The translations under genes were made by a program, and so were the position numbers. A stretch of 64,000 nt of DNA from Halichoerus grypus (lineage: Eukaryota; Chordata; Mammalia; Carnivora; Phocidae), in NCBI RefSeq assembly GCF_964656455.1, contig NC_135722.1, forward strand, positions 88,159,313-88,223,312. Reading direction: 5' to 3'. Below the pieces are notes generated by a model. That model was not told where the DNA came from, ran no database searches, and saw nothing but the letters and a program-made list of their open reading frames with translations. Shown piece after piece: positions 34,961 through 47,460 of this stretch (the stretch's first letter is position 1; every line of letters begins with the position of its first letter).

Positions 34961-35944
34961 GAACATTTGAAATAATTCAGGCTGGGTGAGGACATAGTAT
35001 ATGTCACTCAAGAGGTGGGCAAAATGAGGATTTTTTTTTCCTAATCCTCAACTTTTGCCAGTCATTGGGAGAACCGGGGATACATCTGTGAAGGTTAATA
35101 ACTCTCATGGAGGGAGGTGTTGGGAACTGTTCCCGGCCTTGCTTGCCGTCGGAGAAACTTGGGCGTGTGTTTCAGGGGTGACACTGGGACCAGGAATCAT
35201 ACCTTCCTCTTGGTCCCCCTCCATGAAACAGCTTCCTTGTCCCATCGGCCTTTGCTACAGTTGCAGCGGAAGGCAGTTCCAGTGTGGGGTCTCATCTGGA
35301 GGAAGGAGATGTAGGTTAGGGGTCCGGTAGGTGAAGCGGCCGGCCCCAGCTGCATCCTCAGGGCTGAGCATGTGGTCTGAGCAGTGAGCCGGTTCTGTCT
35401 CAGCTGCCACTTCTCAGCGCACTGCTCGGTAGGTAAACAGTCTCGTCCTGCAGCAGGAATGCATTCTGCTGGAAGCCCCCTCGGTGCCTCTTCCTGACAT
35501 ACTCAGTGAGTCAAGGCCTCTGCCCCCTGTTTGTGTAGAGGGAAGGGCCCAGGCCCTCTGGCTTCTGGCTGTTCACGCAAGACACCACCTGCTTTAGCTC
35601 TAGTGTCCCTGACGCTACAAATGGGTGTCGGGGCGTGGTGAGCCCAGGCCGCCTTGCTTCTCAAAGGCCGCTCTTTGTAGCCATGGGAGAGTGTCGCTTG
35701 CACACAGCCGTTATCTGAAAATCATTTTCTTGATGTTATTTCTACACTTTGAGAAAGGCCTGTCACACTTTTCCCCTCTTCTGTCAGCAGCAGGCATCTA
35801 AGGGCGGCGTGCTGGTTTGGGGAAAAACAAGAAAAACTGCCACTGGTAATAAGGTACACCTTATCTACTGGTACTTATGTGGGCGCTTCTCTCCCCTCAT
35901 CTTGACCCTTTTTTTTTTCCCCGTTAGTAGGTGCCAACTTATTA

Positions 35945-36130
35945 ATCCGTGAAGGTATTCATGTGCCGAGGACCTCATTATTTTACCCTCACCCCTAATG
36001 GCTAAGTATTATTTCCATTTCACAGATGGAGAAAAGGAGAGGTTCAGCCACTTGCCTGAGCTCACACAGCTGGGGAGTGGAGGGCTTTAGATTCAGACCT
36101 ACTCACTCTCAGGTTCCGGGTCTGCTGCCT
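35945..36130 (-). repeat. MIR SINE fragment
   Basis: Antisense: atttcacagatggagaaaag then gcctgagctcacacagctgg ggagtggagg and a degraded tail. Confidence 0.85.
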
Positions 36131-36249
36131 CCAACATGTGCAGAAATACTGGGATGCTTGTTGAGTTTGGGGGAAACACTCAGGTCTGTTTGTGTTTATT
36201 ATCGACCAGGTCCCTTAATACTTGGTTATAATTTGGTAGCAGTTTTACA

Positions 36250-36435
36250 GTTAGACACGTGACTTCACCACACTTGAACCTCAAGGTAATTTTTTTTTAG
36301 TTAGTAACGTTTTATAAATGGGGCAACTGCAGAGCAGTGATTCTGAGTTTTTTTCCCAAGTTTACATGGTCAAGTTCAGTGGCAGAGTTAGAACAGGAAG
36401 CTGTATTCCTCCAAACCTCCTGACATTTCCGTTCA
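36250..36435 (-). repeat. MIR SINE fragment
   Basis: Antisense: ttataaatggggcaactgca, then agtttacatggtcaagttca gtggcagagttagaacagga. Confidence 0.7.
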
Positions 36436-38164
36436 GCCACACACATTTTCACTATTTCTTTGATTTGGTGAGTATGTAGTGCATTCAATGTTAATGATAA
36501 TAGTAACCATCATCATAATAATAAACATGAGCTGGGGATAAGAAATGCCAACAAGACACCCTCTCCTCTTTCGCCAGAGATAGATTTCCCCCACATATTT
36601 TATATGTAGTTAGTGGGTCCCACACAGTTGGCTAATTATTGAGCTCTGAGTGGGTTGCCCAGATGACTCTGACATAGGATCTGAAAAATCTGCATAGCTT
36701 TCCATGATGCCAACCCACTGGACAATTTTTAAGTAGGATGGCAAGTTAGTTTCTTCTCAAAGTAAGAAAAAAAATGTGAGTTACTCCACAGGCTTCTAGA
36801 TAAATATGAAGTTTCCCTCTGGGATGGGTTGACCCTGGACTTTGAGAAATACATTATTTTTTAAATATAAAGAATTTTGAAAAGAATCCCTGTTCAACCT
36901 GCTTTCCCATGTTGAAATACATAGTCTTCTGTGCCTCTGTTTACCCATTTTAGCAAGTGAGGTCCATTTTGATGACTAGCAGGAACTTCAGGTAGCTGGA
37001 GGGAAAAAACCCAAAAACCAAAAACCAAAAACCTGTGAATCTCATACTGCATTTTATGAGCAAGAATTGTGCCAAAGAGGTGTATAAGAAGGAATGGCAT
37101 CTTAGATGAGTGGGGTTTTTTTTTCCCCCCTATTTTCATCTGGGGCAGGGGCATTTGCTATGGTAACAGGTATATACACTCCTGAGTTTAGCAAACTCAT
37201 ACAATGTGTTGTTCCTTAGCAATAAAAATAAGTCCCCTCCCTCCTTGTGTTGGTCACTCTGGAAACTAGAGCGTTCCAAGGTGGAGTGACAGATTGTTAC
37301 ACTGAGAAGTGTCCCCTGAGCATGTTGTTGTTTTCCTAGGGGTGAACGTAATCCTAAATAGCCAGCAGTGCCCTTGGGAGGGCTCTGGATTGTCAGGCAA
37401 AAGGAGATGGGAATGGGGAGTAGAGGATGGTACCCCTGATTGCAACAAAAACGGAGATCATCATTTTAAGTTTGGCACTTTTGAATCTCGGCCCTAAACT
37501 TAATGCTTGCCAGGAAAATCTAGTCTTGTAAGGAGAATCTTAGTGTGGCTGGAAGTGTGTCTCCTTCTCAACCTGAACTTTGGCTTCGTGCTCTCCACTT
37601 GTGGGGAGTTTGGGTCAAGGCTAAGGAGTCCTTGGTCTTACCTTTTCCCGGTTTGAACATTTTCTGTGCTTGAAACTGGGCAGGTCCACTTACATAGGTT
37701 GGTCAACCTTTTGCCTTCTCTTGTCTGGTGTGGGAATGAGGAGAGCTGAGTCGCGTTTTACTCTGGATTGCCAGAATATCGCCACATCTCTGTGCCATCT
37801 GTCTATCTACTCTTTTGGAAGAAGGGTGCTCGCTCCTCCTGAGTGAGCTGCCTCTCCTTGGGAGAGAGTGAGAGAGTTCATGAGCTCAGGTTTAGAAAGT
37901 ACCTTGGAGTCATTGTTGATGCAAGAAATGTTATTAAATTAGGGAGAGATATGATACAGAGTTACAATACTGAATGCATACAAACTAAGGGTGAGTCATG
38001 TGTGTGTGTACAGGAAATGCATCCTTGATTTCACGTCAGATCAAGAGTTCAATCTTACACCTTCCTTGCCTCCTAATGGAAACCAAACGTTCTTCAAAAC
38101 TGCTGGGTGCTCATTTTTGGTCTTTGTATGTATCTGGGTTTCAGTTTGGAGGAGTGAGAGAACT

Positions 38165-38375
38165 AAAACTAATATTTATAGAGTACCTACTCTGTGCCGG
38201 GCACGTGGTAGGGTGCTTTGCTCCAATAATCACCTTCCTTAAACAAACCTTCGTGAGCTTGGTGTTTTAATTCCAATTTTGAAGGTAAGAAATTGAGTCT
38301 CAGAAAGGTTCAATTAATTTTTCCAAGGTTCTAGAGCTCTCAAGTCACGAATTTGAGCTTAGATCTTTTTAATTA
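38165..38375 (-). repeat. MIR SINE fragment
   Basis: Antisense: atagagtacctactctgtgc cgggcacgtggtagg at the left, aggtaagaaattgagtctca gaaaggttca in the centre. Confidence 0.8.
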
Positions 38376-39654
38376 CAAAGTCCTACCAGTTTAGAATCTG
38401 TTTGGAGAGAGAATTTACTAACATTCTCATCAGAGGCTTTGATTCTTGGAACATCCTTTTGTGTGTTATGCTCTTCCAGCCTCCTCATTATTATCAGGGT
38501 AAGGAAGAAAACATTCAGTAGATCTTTAAATATCTACCATTGGATGTGTAATACAGAGAAAGCTCCCCCCAAAATAGTTCCTAGAATTGTCACTGTGCAT
38601 TTTCAAATTCAAAATGCACGAATGAAAAGTCGCTAACTAAATTCACCAAACTTATGTACAGAACTGGGGTTTTGGCCACCATTTTCCAGATTGGGAAATC
38701 GAGGAATGGAGTAAGAGCCCCACCCTTGCTTGAGAATTCTCCAGGGAGGGGATGTTCAGAGGCACAAGTCTAGGCCTTGAGGCCACTTGATGCAACAGGA
38801 ATGTTTGTAGATAAATAAACACACATGGAATGAATCAATGTCTACATGGCGGACCTGCAGTTAACCTCTGATTCAATTGAAGATTTTTTTTTTTTTTAAA
38901 AACAAAGTATCTGTTGGCTTTATTTCTGGATTTCTGAAGGTTTCTCTTAGGGGGGCTTTGTGGCTTTTCCACGCCCTCACCTGTAGTCTTCTGTGATGGA
39001 TGGGCTGATGGGGGAAATGTGAAATTCCAAACTGGCTTCAGTGTCTCCAAAGGATTTGGGATGCTGGATGAACAAAACAGCGATTTTTTTTTTTTTTTTT
39101 AAATGAGATTAGGCCCTGGCGACTTGCCTCTGGGTTCATAGGGTTTGGTCAGGTTGCTCAGAGGCATGTTGCAGACGGAGAGCAAGGAGCAAAGATGAGT
39201 CCGGTCTCCGGTGGCCCTCGGCTGCCTTGCTTTCTAAGAAGAGAATATTTTCAGTGTTTTTATGGGCACACCAATTCCAAGGAATTAATATTTGAATTTC
39301 TAAAAGCTGGTGGTGCAAGATAGGTTCCTCCTGTGCAAACCAGTCACAAATCTCTTTGCAAATCATCTCAAAATGCCTCACTGCAGTGTACCCTTTTCAG
39401 TAATTGTATTTGCTTTTTGTCTTTGCCAGGCGGATTTGGGTATGCTACAAGTTTCTTTTCCCATAATCTTCAGATCTCTCTAGATTCTCTCTTTCCCATT
39501 TGGTGGATGAGACATCTAAGTCCAAGGGAAGGGATTTGCATTTAGGTTGCTCCGTAGAAAGTAATCTTTGTCCCCAAATCACAGTCTGCCATTCATGATG
39601 TGGCTGATGAGGAAGTCCCTCACTGCAGGCACCGTGGTGTCCTGGGAAGGGCAG

Positions 39655-39870
39655 GGTTGATGTGAGCCGGCCCTGGGTTTGAATTCAGGCCCTCTGCTTG
39701 CTAACTTGTCCTTAGGCAAAGTATTTAACTTCCGTAAGCCTTTTTTTTTCCTGATCCTTACAATGGAGATCCTAATAAAGAGCTTTCAGGGCTTTTGTCG
39801 GATTTGAGGTAGTTTGAGACAATACTTTTCCACTGCCATGGGGTCTCAATAAATGGTATTTTATCATTAT
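39655..39870 (+). repeat. MIR SINE fragment
   Basis: Sense: ccctgggtttgaattcaggc cctctgcttgctaacttgtc, then gcaaagtatttaacttccgt and a degraded tail. Confidence 0.8.
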
Positions 39871-41504
39871 CTTGTAGGCCACCGTGTTCATTGCTGACAG
39901 CGCTCTTACGACTTCAGTGGTTGTTAAAACTGTGGTTACTGTTAACCTGGTTACAGAAAATTTTCCACTCGACACCACCATAACCAGCGGGCCAGAGCAG
40001 TCCCTGTGGCCAGTTAGCAACACCTTCTTCCTCTCACGCATACTTACCAAACCTGAGTTAGGACGTTGGGTCACGTTTCCAACGCATAAGTGTTATTTAC
40101 AGGCATTGCTCCTGCCTCGTCAACAAGGACGTTTCTTGGAATTGTAGCGATCAGGGAGGGCAGAGGATGATTTTAGCTGCGTAAGGACTCTCCTCTTTGC
40201 CCTGGGATCCTTTCTTTCCTTGAGAGCGATCTTAGGCATCCAAGGTCTGGGACAGAATCTCTGCTCCTTGTGAAAAGAGCCCCCAGCCAAGGAGGAGAGC
40301 TTGCTCCTCCCTGGGAAGGTCGGGGCCAGTGAATCTGTTTGGCAACCTCCTGAAGATAATCAGCTTCAGGACTGAAAAATCCTACTTTCTTTCCACATGC
40401 TGCCCCTTCTGTCCCCCAGCAGATGCCTCTTAGATCTTCCCAGTTCTAGCCGAATCTCCCTAACGTGCTTTGCAGCTGAAGACGCCTGTAGGAACCGTGC
40501 ACCTCTGGAGTCTGCCTGTTGCCAATTGCAATGGTTGATTTACAGCCAGTATCTGGCACCTAGAAAAGGGGATCCTGTGTCTTTAAACAGCTGTGTGCCA
40601 GTGTGTGTAAATGTGCTTGCTAATCCAGTGACTAATTCAGTATATTATAAAGCAGCAATGAGCAGCCTGCCAAGGCAGGGCTGTATTGCAACTGGAGTGG
40701 GGTGTAAGGCTCAGGGAATTCTTCCTTGAATTCTGCCACACCACCCGTCTCTGGAATGGACTTGAAATTTCATCTGTCTGCTCCCTGCACCAGAGTCGGC
40801 ACTTGCCTTCTCCTGGTTCCTGTCCTGCTCTCCGCCTGTCTGTTCTCTTTTCTCCTCTCTCTCTCTCCATTCCTTGGGTCAGTTTATTTACTCATCTGAG
40901 GGTGGAGCTGTGCTCATTCTGAGTCAGGGCCACAGAACCAATCAGAACTGCTCTGGGGCATTCCAGGGGACAAAACTCATGATCCCTCTTGGAAAAGAAT
41001 TTTCCAAAAGATCTCTTTTGGTCACAGTGCTGTGACTGCACCTTCCTCCGGCTCATGTCCAGTGAGCTTGGCCGGGGGTTTGTTTGCCCCAAGCTCTGTT
41101 CTGCCTGCCTTTCCTTTGTCTCCCTCCAGGGGTGGGGAGAGAAACGTCCAGAAAGAGCCTGGTCTGATGGAGATTTGTTTTCTCTTGAAAGCCTTGTAGA
41201 TCCAAGTATGAGTCCTTGGGCAGCGTCTTCTGGGGACATCTTTGGCTTAGGAGAATGTGAGGTGTTCTGCTTCCTCCTAGTCTGTGGCCCTCCCTCCCAG
41301 GCCTCGCCTAAGTGCCCCACCCCGGAAGTTGTAGACACCACAAGTTGGCCTCTGGAAGTGGACTTTGCCCAGCCTCTCACCTGGTCTCCAGTGAGCAGAG
41401 CCTCTCTGCTATCTCAGGAGGCTTCCACGTGGCAGAGTCCCAGCCCCTCTGGCTTCCCTTTCCCTATAATGCCATCCGTTAGAGGTGTACATCACACCGT
41501 GACA

Positions 41505-41517
41505 CCCCCCCCCCCCC
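41505..41517 (+). repeat. Poly-C run (13)
   Basis: Thirteen consecutive C. Confidence 0.95.
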
Positions 41518-41797
41518 GCTGCCACGCACCCCCTACACTCAGGACATCAGCAGGCCGTTTCTGCCCCCTCCCCAAGGCTTCTGGAGCCCAGCTCCCGCCT
41601 CACTTCGTCTCCTTGCAAAACCTTTTGTCTTAGTCATCGTTCTGTCGCTCATCACAAGATGTGACTGTGTGGCTATTGCTTGTGTGCTTATGTGGGGTTT
41701 GTTTCCCCCACGAAAAGGGAAACTCCAAGTGAGGGGTCTGTGTCTCCCAATCACCGAGTTCCTTGGCTCATAGCAGGTGGCTCACTAGCTCTTACAA

Positions 41798-41985
41798 TAT
41801 ATATATAGTTTTTTCAAAATTGAGATTTAATTTCCATAACATAAATTCACCACTTTAAAGTGTACAATTTGGTGGTTTTTAGTACCTTCACAGTTGTACA
41901 GTGGTCGCTGATACATAATTCTAGTACATTTTCATCACCCCCAAAAGAGACCCCATACCCGTTAGCAGAGAGTAGCTCTTTTTGA
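41798..41985 (-). mobile_element. Old L1 3'-end fragment
   Basis: Antisense L1 3' UTR: attgagatttaatttccata, ccactttaaagtgtacaatt, ttttcatcacccccaaaaga and ccccatacccgttagcag. It is the same region as the left end of the L1 at 8.4 kb. Confidence 0.88.
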
Positions 41986-43439
41986 ATAAAGGGATGCCAG
42001 CAAGGCTATCCAGCAGAGGACGGGAGGAGGTGGACCCGTGTGCCCTGATAAGAGCCCCCACTACTCTCCCCTGATGCTCCATGCACTTCCCTGGTTGGGG
42101 GGGGCTCTCTCCCTGTCCGCAGGCTCTAAGGACCTTCTGGTTCCCTGCTGCCTCACCAGGCAAGCCCCAGCTTTATTTTGGTGGCTCACTTGCTTTGGCT
42201 TCACCATGTAGCGAGCCAGTGGACGTCTGGGCAGAGATAATGAGTGCTTTCACCATCTGCATGCAGACCGTTCAGTCCGAGAGCTGAGGGCTGTGGTGGC
42301 TGCAATTTCCTAATGGCTTCCTGATGAGGCAGAGCCATTTATTAGCGGCGGATGAGGGCTGAGGGCTGCGCATCTCAGTCTCCCTTTCCCACCAGACCTG
42401 GGCAGATGGAGAGTGGTTTCTGCTTCCTCCCCCTTTTGCATTGATCACTTTTTCTCTGCTCGCCACCCGTTGACCTATCACACCCATTGATCTGGAGATC
42501 GGGTCTGCCTGGCGACTTCTCAGACACGAGGGTTTGCCACTGGGAGAGGCATCCGGTGCTGTCTGCTCTGGGCCAGTGTGGGCGACACTGTGGGGCAGTG
42601 ATGGGGTTGCCAGAAGGTTTGGGGCCATGAGGAGAGGCCTGTTCTGAAAGGAGGGAGAGAAAAAAAAAAAAAACCCCGCAGAAGCAAAGAGATCATAGTT
42701 AGGTGTATTTCCCCCTAAATCCTTAGCTCCCTGCATTCTAAATAGATTTCATTTACAACTGGAGCTGCTGATGCTGCTTTAGGACATGGCCTTTTGAGTC
42801 AGACATATGGCCTCATTAATTAGAAGCATCAGGTTCAATGTACAGGCCAATGCCCCTGATTTTACGTCTGGCTCTGTCAGTGGGTTTGTTGTATCCCCTG
42901 AACCCTGTCGCTGTGTCTCCATTACTGTATTTGGAATACCAGCGGGACTGGAATGGTAACGTTATAGAACCTTTGAATAGCATGATGGTGATCTGTTCTC
43001 CTTTCAGTGCTTTTTAAAGATAAAGGTCAATAGATCACTAAAATTAACTGCTGCCTTCACTCTGTCTGGATTGATGGGAACAGCACCCTCAAATTTTAGA
43101 GCTGTTATACACAGCGGTATCATGCAATTGAAGTTAGGTATTAAAGGTTGCTTGCTTTATAGTTCCTGGTATTCAACTGGAATCTCTGCTCCAAGGAAGC
43201 TCTTCCATAGTAGAGGCTCACCATTGATATTGAAAGCTTATAGTCTGGAGTGGGAACAGGCGGCATCGTGGGTCCGTGTAGTCCCAAGTCATGTTAATTC
43301 TTAGATCTTTGGATGGATTGTTCCTCTTTGATTCTTAGGAAGTTGGGGAAGAGCAGTGTTTGTCCAGAAGGATGAACCAGGGCTTGATAGTGGCAAAGTT
43401 ATGGGGGAGACCAACTCCTTCCCAATCCACTGCTATGAG

Positions 43440-43600
43440 TAAACAGTAGTGGTGTAGAGGAAAAAAGTATTGGACAGGGAGTCAAGAGGTCTAGAATTAG
43501 TAACCCTGTGACCAAAGGTAAGTTGATGTCACCTCTCTGGGTTTCATTTTCCCCGTCTGTAAAAGAAAGGGTTTGATCTAGCTGACGTCTGAAGGGCCTC
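43440..43600 (+). repeat. MIR-type fragment
   Basis: Sense: gggagtcaagaggtctagaa, tgtgaccaaaggtaagttga, cctctctgggtttcattttc cccgtctgtaaaagaaaggg. The family could be MIR3 or MIRb; I cannot distinguish them. Confidence 0.65.
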
Positions 43601-44149
43601 CTAAGTCTGTGTTCTGGGAATAGTGTAGGACCCCTGACCAGTGACAGAGCTCGGGGCCTCCTCCTCTCTACCCACAGCCTCCTTTTCATTCATCTTATAA
43701 TTACGTCAAGTTGCCAGGAAGAAGAACATCCCTCCCAGGAGTTGTTAAAGTTTTATAGCAAATTCTATAAATTCCTCTTTCTGCTTTTGGGCCCCAGATA
43801 AGGCTTTATGTGTCATACAGCCATAGTGAGGTCGGTATAGAGGAACAGAGAACCAAGGAAAAGTGTGAACACACAAGTAGGGTGGATGAGATGATAGTTA
43901 CTGCCCAATGCCATAAAAAAGGCCAAAGTTGAAGATATAGGGGCCAAAATTATAGATTAGGTAGGTCTAAACAAACCTTGGAGTAGCCTCAGATGATAGG
44001 TTTAGCAGTGAACCCGATGGTTTAGGGAGAATACCCATAATCCTTTTGAAGCGCTCTCTCTGGGTCCTAAGTACCTCCTTAGCAGCTCAGGGAACTTGAG
44101 CTCGTACCCTGCAGTTACTACCTAAATCCCTCAAAGCAACAGGATTTCT

Positions 44150-44183
44150 GATTCCTCGTTAGGAACGATTCCTCATTAGGAAC
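44150..44183 (+). repeat. 17-bp tandem duplication
   Basis: Two adjacent copies, gattcctcgttaggaac (44150-44166) and gattcctcattaggaac (44167-44183), differ at one base. They end exactly where the longer direct repeat begins. Confidence 0.95.
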
Positions 44184-44230
44184 GCCAGGTTTGCACTTAG
44201 GATTCTAGGAGGCTGTCAGGTTGGACTGGA
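44184..44230 (+). repeat. 47-bp direct repeat, copy 1
   Basis: This segment, starting gccaggtttgcacttaggat and ending gttggactgga, recurs at 45267-45313 with one mismatch (t against g at offset 22). It is not a known repeat family to me. Confidence 0.95.
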
Positions 44231-45266
44231 ACGTACATTACTAAACTGAGTGCGGCCTTTAGTTCAGGAGCTGTTGAGTCCATAAAGCCTGATGCTCTAA
44301 ACTCCAGATGTTCCATGTTCGGGCCATGCCATCGGTCTTTGGTACATTTTATCTGGCGCGCAGGCATTTGGGAAGACTGATAGATAGGTCTAGAGAAGGG
44401 CTGTCTCCTGCACTTGCCAAACATACGATGGGTGGGAATTCTTGCATCTCCTCTGATGTCAGTCCTGCTTCAGGGTGGGAATGTGTGTCTCTCTGCCTTC
44501 TCCCCACTGCTGCCATGTGGCTCCCATGTGGCTCTCTTGAATTGCACGGGGGACGGTGCAACAGGGCCCTTGGAGTAGAAGGGAACCTTTAGCCCGTTGG
44601 GAGCACGTTGGGGGTGGGGTGGGGAGGGGGTCAAGGAGGCAGTGTTGGATTGAATTTAGTGGAGCAGGAGAGGTGGCCCACGCGCCCACTTAGATCTTCA
44701 CCGCTTGGTGTAGTTTAGGTGGTCCAGGGTCTCATCTGGGTTTCAGTCTCCACCATCTGCCTAGAAGGAAAGATGTACAGGAGCGTTTGCATGTGGTGGC
44801 CTTGTACAGATTATCTCAGTTAGCCTGTAATTCAAGTTTCTTACACCACCCTCAGATGGCCGAAACCCTGAGCATCTTGACGCAGGCCCTTCTGAAATCA
44901 CCAAGGAGGGGGTGGGGTGGTGAAGGAACATAGCGCATCACGTTTAACCATTCGCTGGTGGCACCCACCACAGCCATGTCCAGCACTAACCTGATCGGTG
45001 CTTAAGCTTTTATATTCAGAAACGTTGCCTCTAGTTCCCTGTGAATGTGGTGACGTGACCCGGGATATTCTCAATGACACATCCTAGGCTAGTTAACTGA
45101 AAAGGAGGAAAATGATCTTATTTGGGTTCCTTTCTGCCTCCGTAGTGTTGGTTTTCTAGGAGCAAGGAGGGGAGTTGGTGGTAGGAACTGGTAGGCATGA
45201 GTGGGAAGCTGAAATTACTCCTCAGGGGATCTCTGTGAAGCCCTGAATTTCTTGCCTTTGGGAGAT

Positions 45267-45313
45267 GCCAGGTTTGCACTTAGGATGCTAGGAGGCTGTC
45301 AGGTTGGACTGGA
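45267..45313 (+). repeat. 47-bp direct repeat, copy 2
   Basis: Second copy, 46 of 47 bases identical to 44184-44230 and in the same orientation, 1,083 bp downstream. Flanks outside the 47 bp do not match. Confidence 0.95.
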
Positions 45314-45548
45314 TCCAGGAGGGGCAGCTGCGGGCTACCGGTTGCCCGTGGACGCTGAGGGCTGTCAGGGGAAACACACAATGCAGGGGTGCAGCAGGGG
45401 GACCGCCCTGCTCACTCCTGTGTCCCCACCCCTTCTTCCCTGGCTCAGCTCTGTTCATCTTCATTTTGGTGTCTATCACAGGCTGATGTGGCCACCGCTG
45501 ATCCTCTTTAGCCGGCCTCTTGGAGGATTAAGAATCTAAGTAACACGG

Positions 45549-45656
45549 TTACTAAATTATACACCTGAAACTAATATAACACTGTATGTTAACTATACTG
45601 GAATTAGGATAAAATAAAATAAAAACTTAAAAGAGAAGTGGAACCATACAGAAGAA
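45549..45656 (+). mobile_element. Severely 5'-truncated L1 tail with target-site duplication
   Basis: The left part is the carnivore L1 3' end (acacctgaaactaatataac, actgtatgttaactatactg, gaattaggataaaataaaat). After an A-rich stretch come about 25 bases (gagaagtggaaccatacag) that are not L1 tail. The element is flanked by aagaatctaagtaacacgg (45530-45548) and aagaatataagtaacacgg (45657-45675), 18 of 19 identical. Confidence 0.88.
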
Positions 45657-46332
45657 AAGAATATAAGTAACACGGGAAGGATTAGAATCGATGATCACTC
45701 CAAAGTCATGGTAGAGCAGAAGATGACCTTTCCAGAAAAGAGAGAGACTGTCAGAAGAGGAGGCAGAGATCTTCATGAGACATGAGACACGCAAATCTGT
45801 GAATTGCAGCTCCTAGCCTCTTTATGCTAGCTCCAAAGAAGCGAGGGGGGAAGTTTCCCACAGAAAAGCTCTATTGTACCCTGAGATATGTGTAATGAAC
45901 AGATCTGATAGGACTCTTGTTCCAGGAACCATAGAGTTGACCTCCATCTACTGGTTAGTCTTCCCTTGACATCCCCACCTTCCTTTGACCTCTGTAATTG
46001 CCTTGGGCTGGGCGGAGCAGTAGTTACATTTGTGACCTACCTTTCTCGGCGGTGGCTGTTATTTTAGCAGCAGATCTCTTTAGCAGCCTAAAGAGATCCT
46101 TAAGGCTAAGAAGAAGCTCTGCAAGCAGAAAAGGAGCCTGTTGTAAGCAGGCAGCATTCTGGGTGACCTCATCTTCCTCCCAGCTCGGGTCCAGTTGGAG
46201 CTGTGCATACAGGGCAGACTTCCAGTTCCTCCTGTCTGGGACTAACAGTGGCAGATATAAATAGACCAAGACTTTGTCTGTAGCCATTGTTCTCTAAGTG
46301 CCCATTGTTTCTGGATGCAAAGTGGCTATAGC

Positions 46333-46430
46333 CCTCTCTCCCACTCTCTCTCACTCTCCTTCCCTCCCTTCTTCCTTCCCTCTCTCCCTGCCTCCCTACC
46401 ACCTCCCTCCCTCTCTGGGTCTCTTTCTCT
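46333..46430 (+). repeat. CT-rich low-complexity tract
   Basis: Nearly pure pyrimidine (ccctctctcccactctctct and on) with a few interruptions. Confidence 0.85.
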
Positions 46431-46799
46431 GTCTTTCTGTGTGCACAGATCTGAATCCCAGCTCCATTTCCCTCAGCTGCCTTTGCACTTGTCTGGCACT
46501 TAGGAGAACCTGCGGGGGAACTGGCCCCGCATTGGGCACATCATCTGATTATAGCTTCTTATTTTTATTCCACTGAAGCTTTTGTCCAAGTCTTTCCATG
46601 ATATACTTGTGGTCAAGATGAGGCTATGTGGATCCCACCATGGTAAAATCAGGAGGATTTGTAACTGGTTGAGCTACTATACCCAAAAGGGTCTTGATGA
46701 ATGTGTCAGTGTCAGAATGATGCACGATCTCTACTGTTACAGGGCTCAGGACTTGGTCATTGCCTTTTCAACATTGCCTTTTTATCAGGGACTCAGATT

Positions 46800-47460
46800 A
46801 GAGAAGGATACAGAAAACCTACTTACTAAATTGCACATGGTGCAAAGCTAATGGGATGAGGACAGATTCGTGATATAAAAAAAGATCTCTGCACCTAGAA
46901 ACAGGGATCAAAACAAACGAGGTCAAGTTCAATATGGATAAATGTGAAGCCTTACACTGAGGTTAATAAGATTCAGTCACAGGATAGAGAACTGGCTCAG
47001 CTTCAGTGTACTTTGAGTGGCTTTTCTCGTGTAGCTGTTGGAAAACTCAGTGCTGGTCTGTACCCACAGGAGTGCACGGTGTAGGGGGATGGTCTCATTT
47101 CCTCCTGAGGAGCATGATGTTCGCCTGGAAATGCTCCTGATGCTCTTGAGGAACATGGCCGTGCAGGAATGCTTCTGGGTGGGGGGATGGACAGAACCAT
47201 CCCATCATGAATGCTTGAAGGAACCACCAAGGAATTTAAAAACCTGGATAGAAGTGGTGACAAAGGGACAGAAAACGTTTGGGAAACCTGTAGATGAAGA
47301 AAGATGAAACTTGTATGCGTGGCTTCAACCCACAGAAGGAGGGTCAAAGGCTAGAACTCATTAGAACGCAGATTTGATCTCAGGGTGTGTAATCCTTAAG
47401 AAATCATGATTGCAGTCCATAAAGAAAATTGAGTGGCTCAAAAAGGACAGAGCAACTGAA
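46800..47460 (+). repeat. Probable L3/CR1 LINE fossil
   Basis: The order of motifs follows my recollection of L3/CR1: gcacatggtgcaaagctaat (as in tgcagatgacacaaagctgg), gatataaaaaaagatctctg, atatggataaatgtgaagcc ttacactgaggttaataag (as in gataaatgtaaagtcctaca), and further right a weak match near aagatgaaacttgtatgc. The frame is destroyed. Family assignment is tentative. Confidence 0.6.

Noticed and set aside
40989..41633. 214-codon open frame in intron 1
   Set aside because: No recognisable domain, a C13 homopolymer and Pro/Ser-rich end, and no splice or promoter context. It is most likely a chance ORF.
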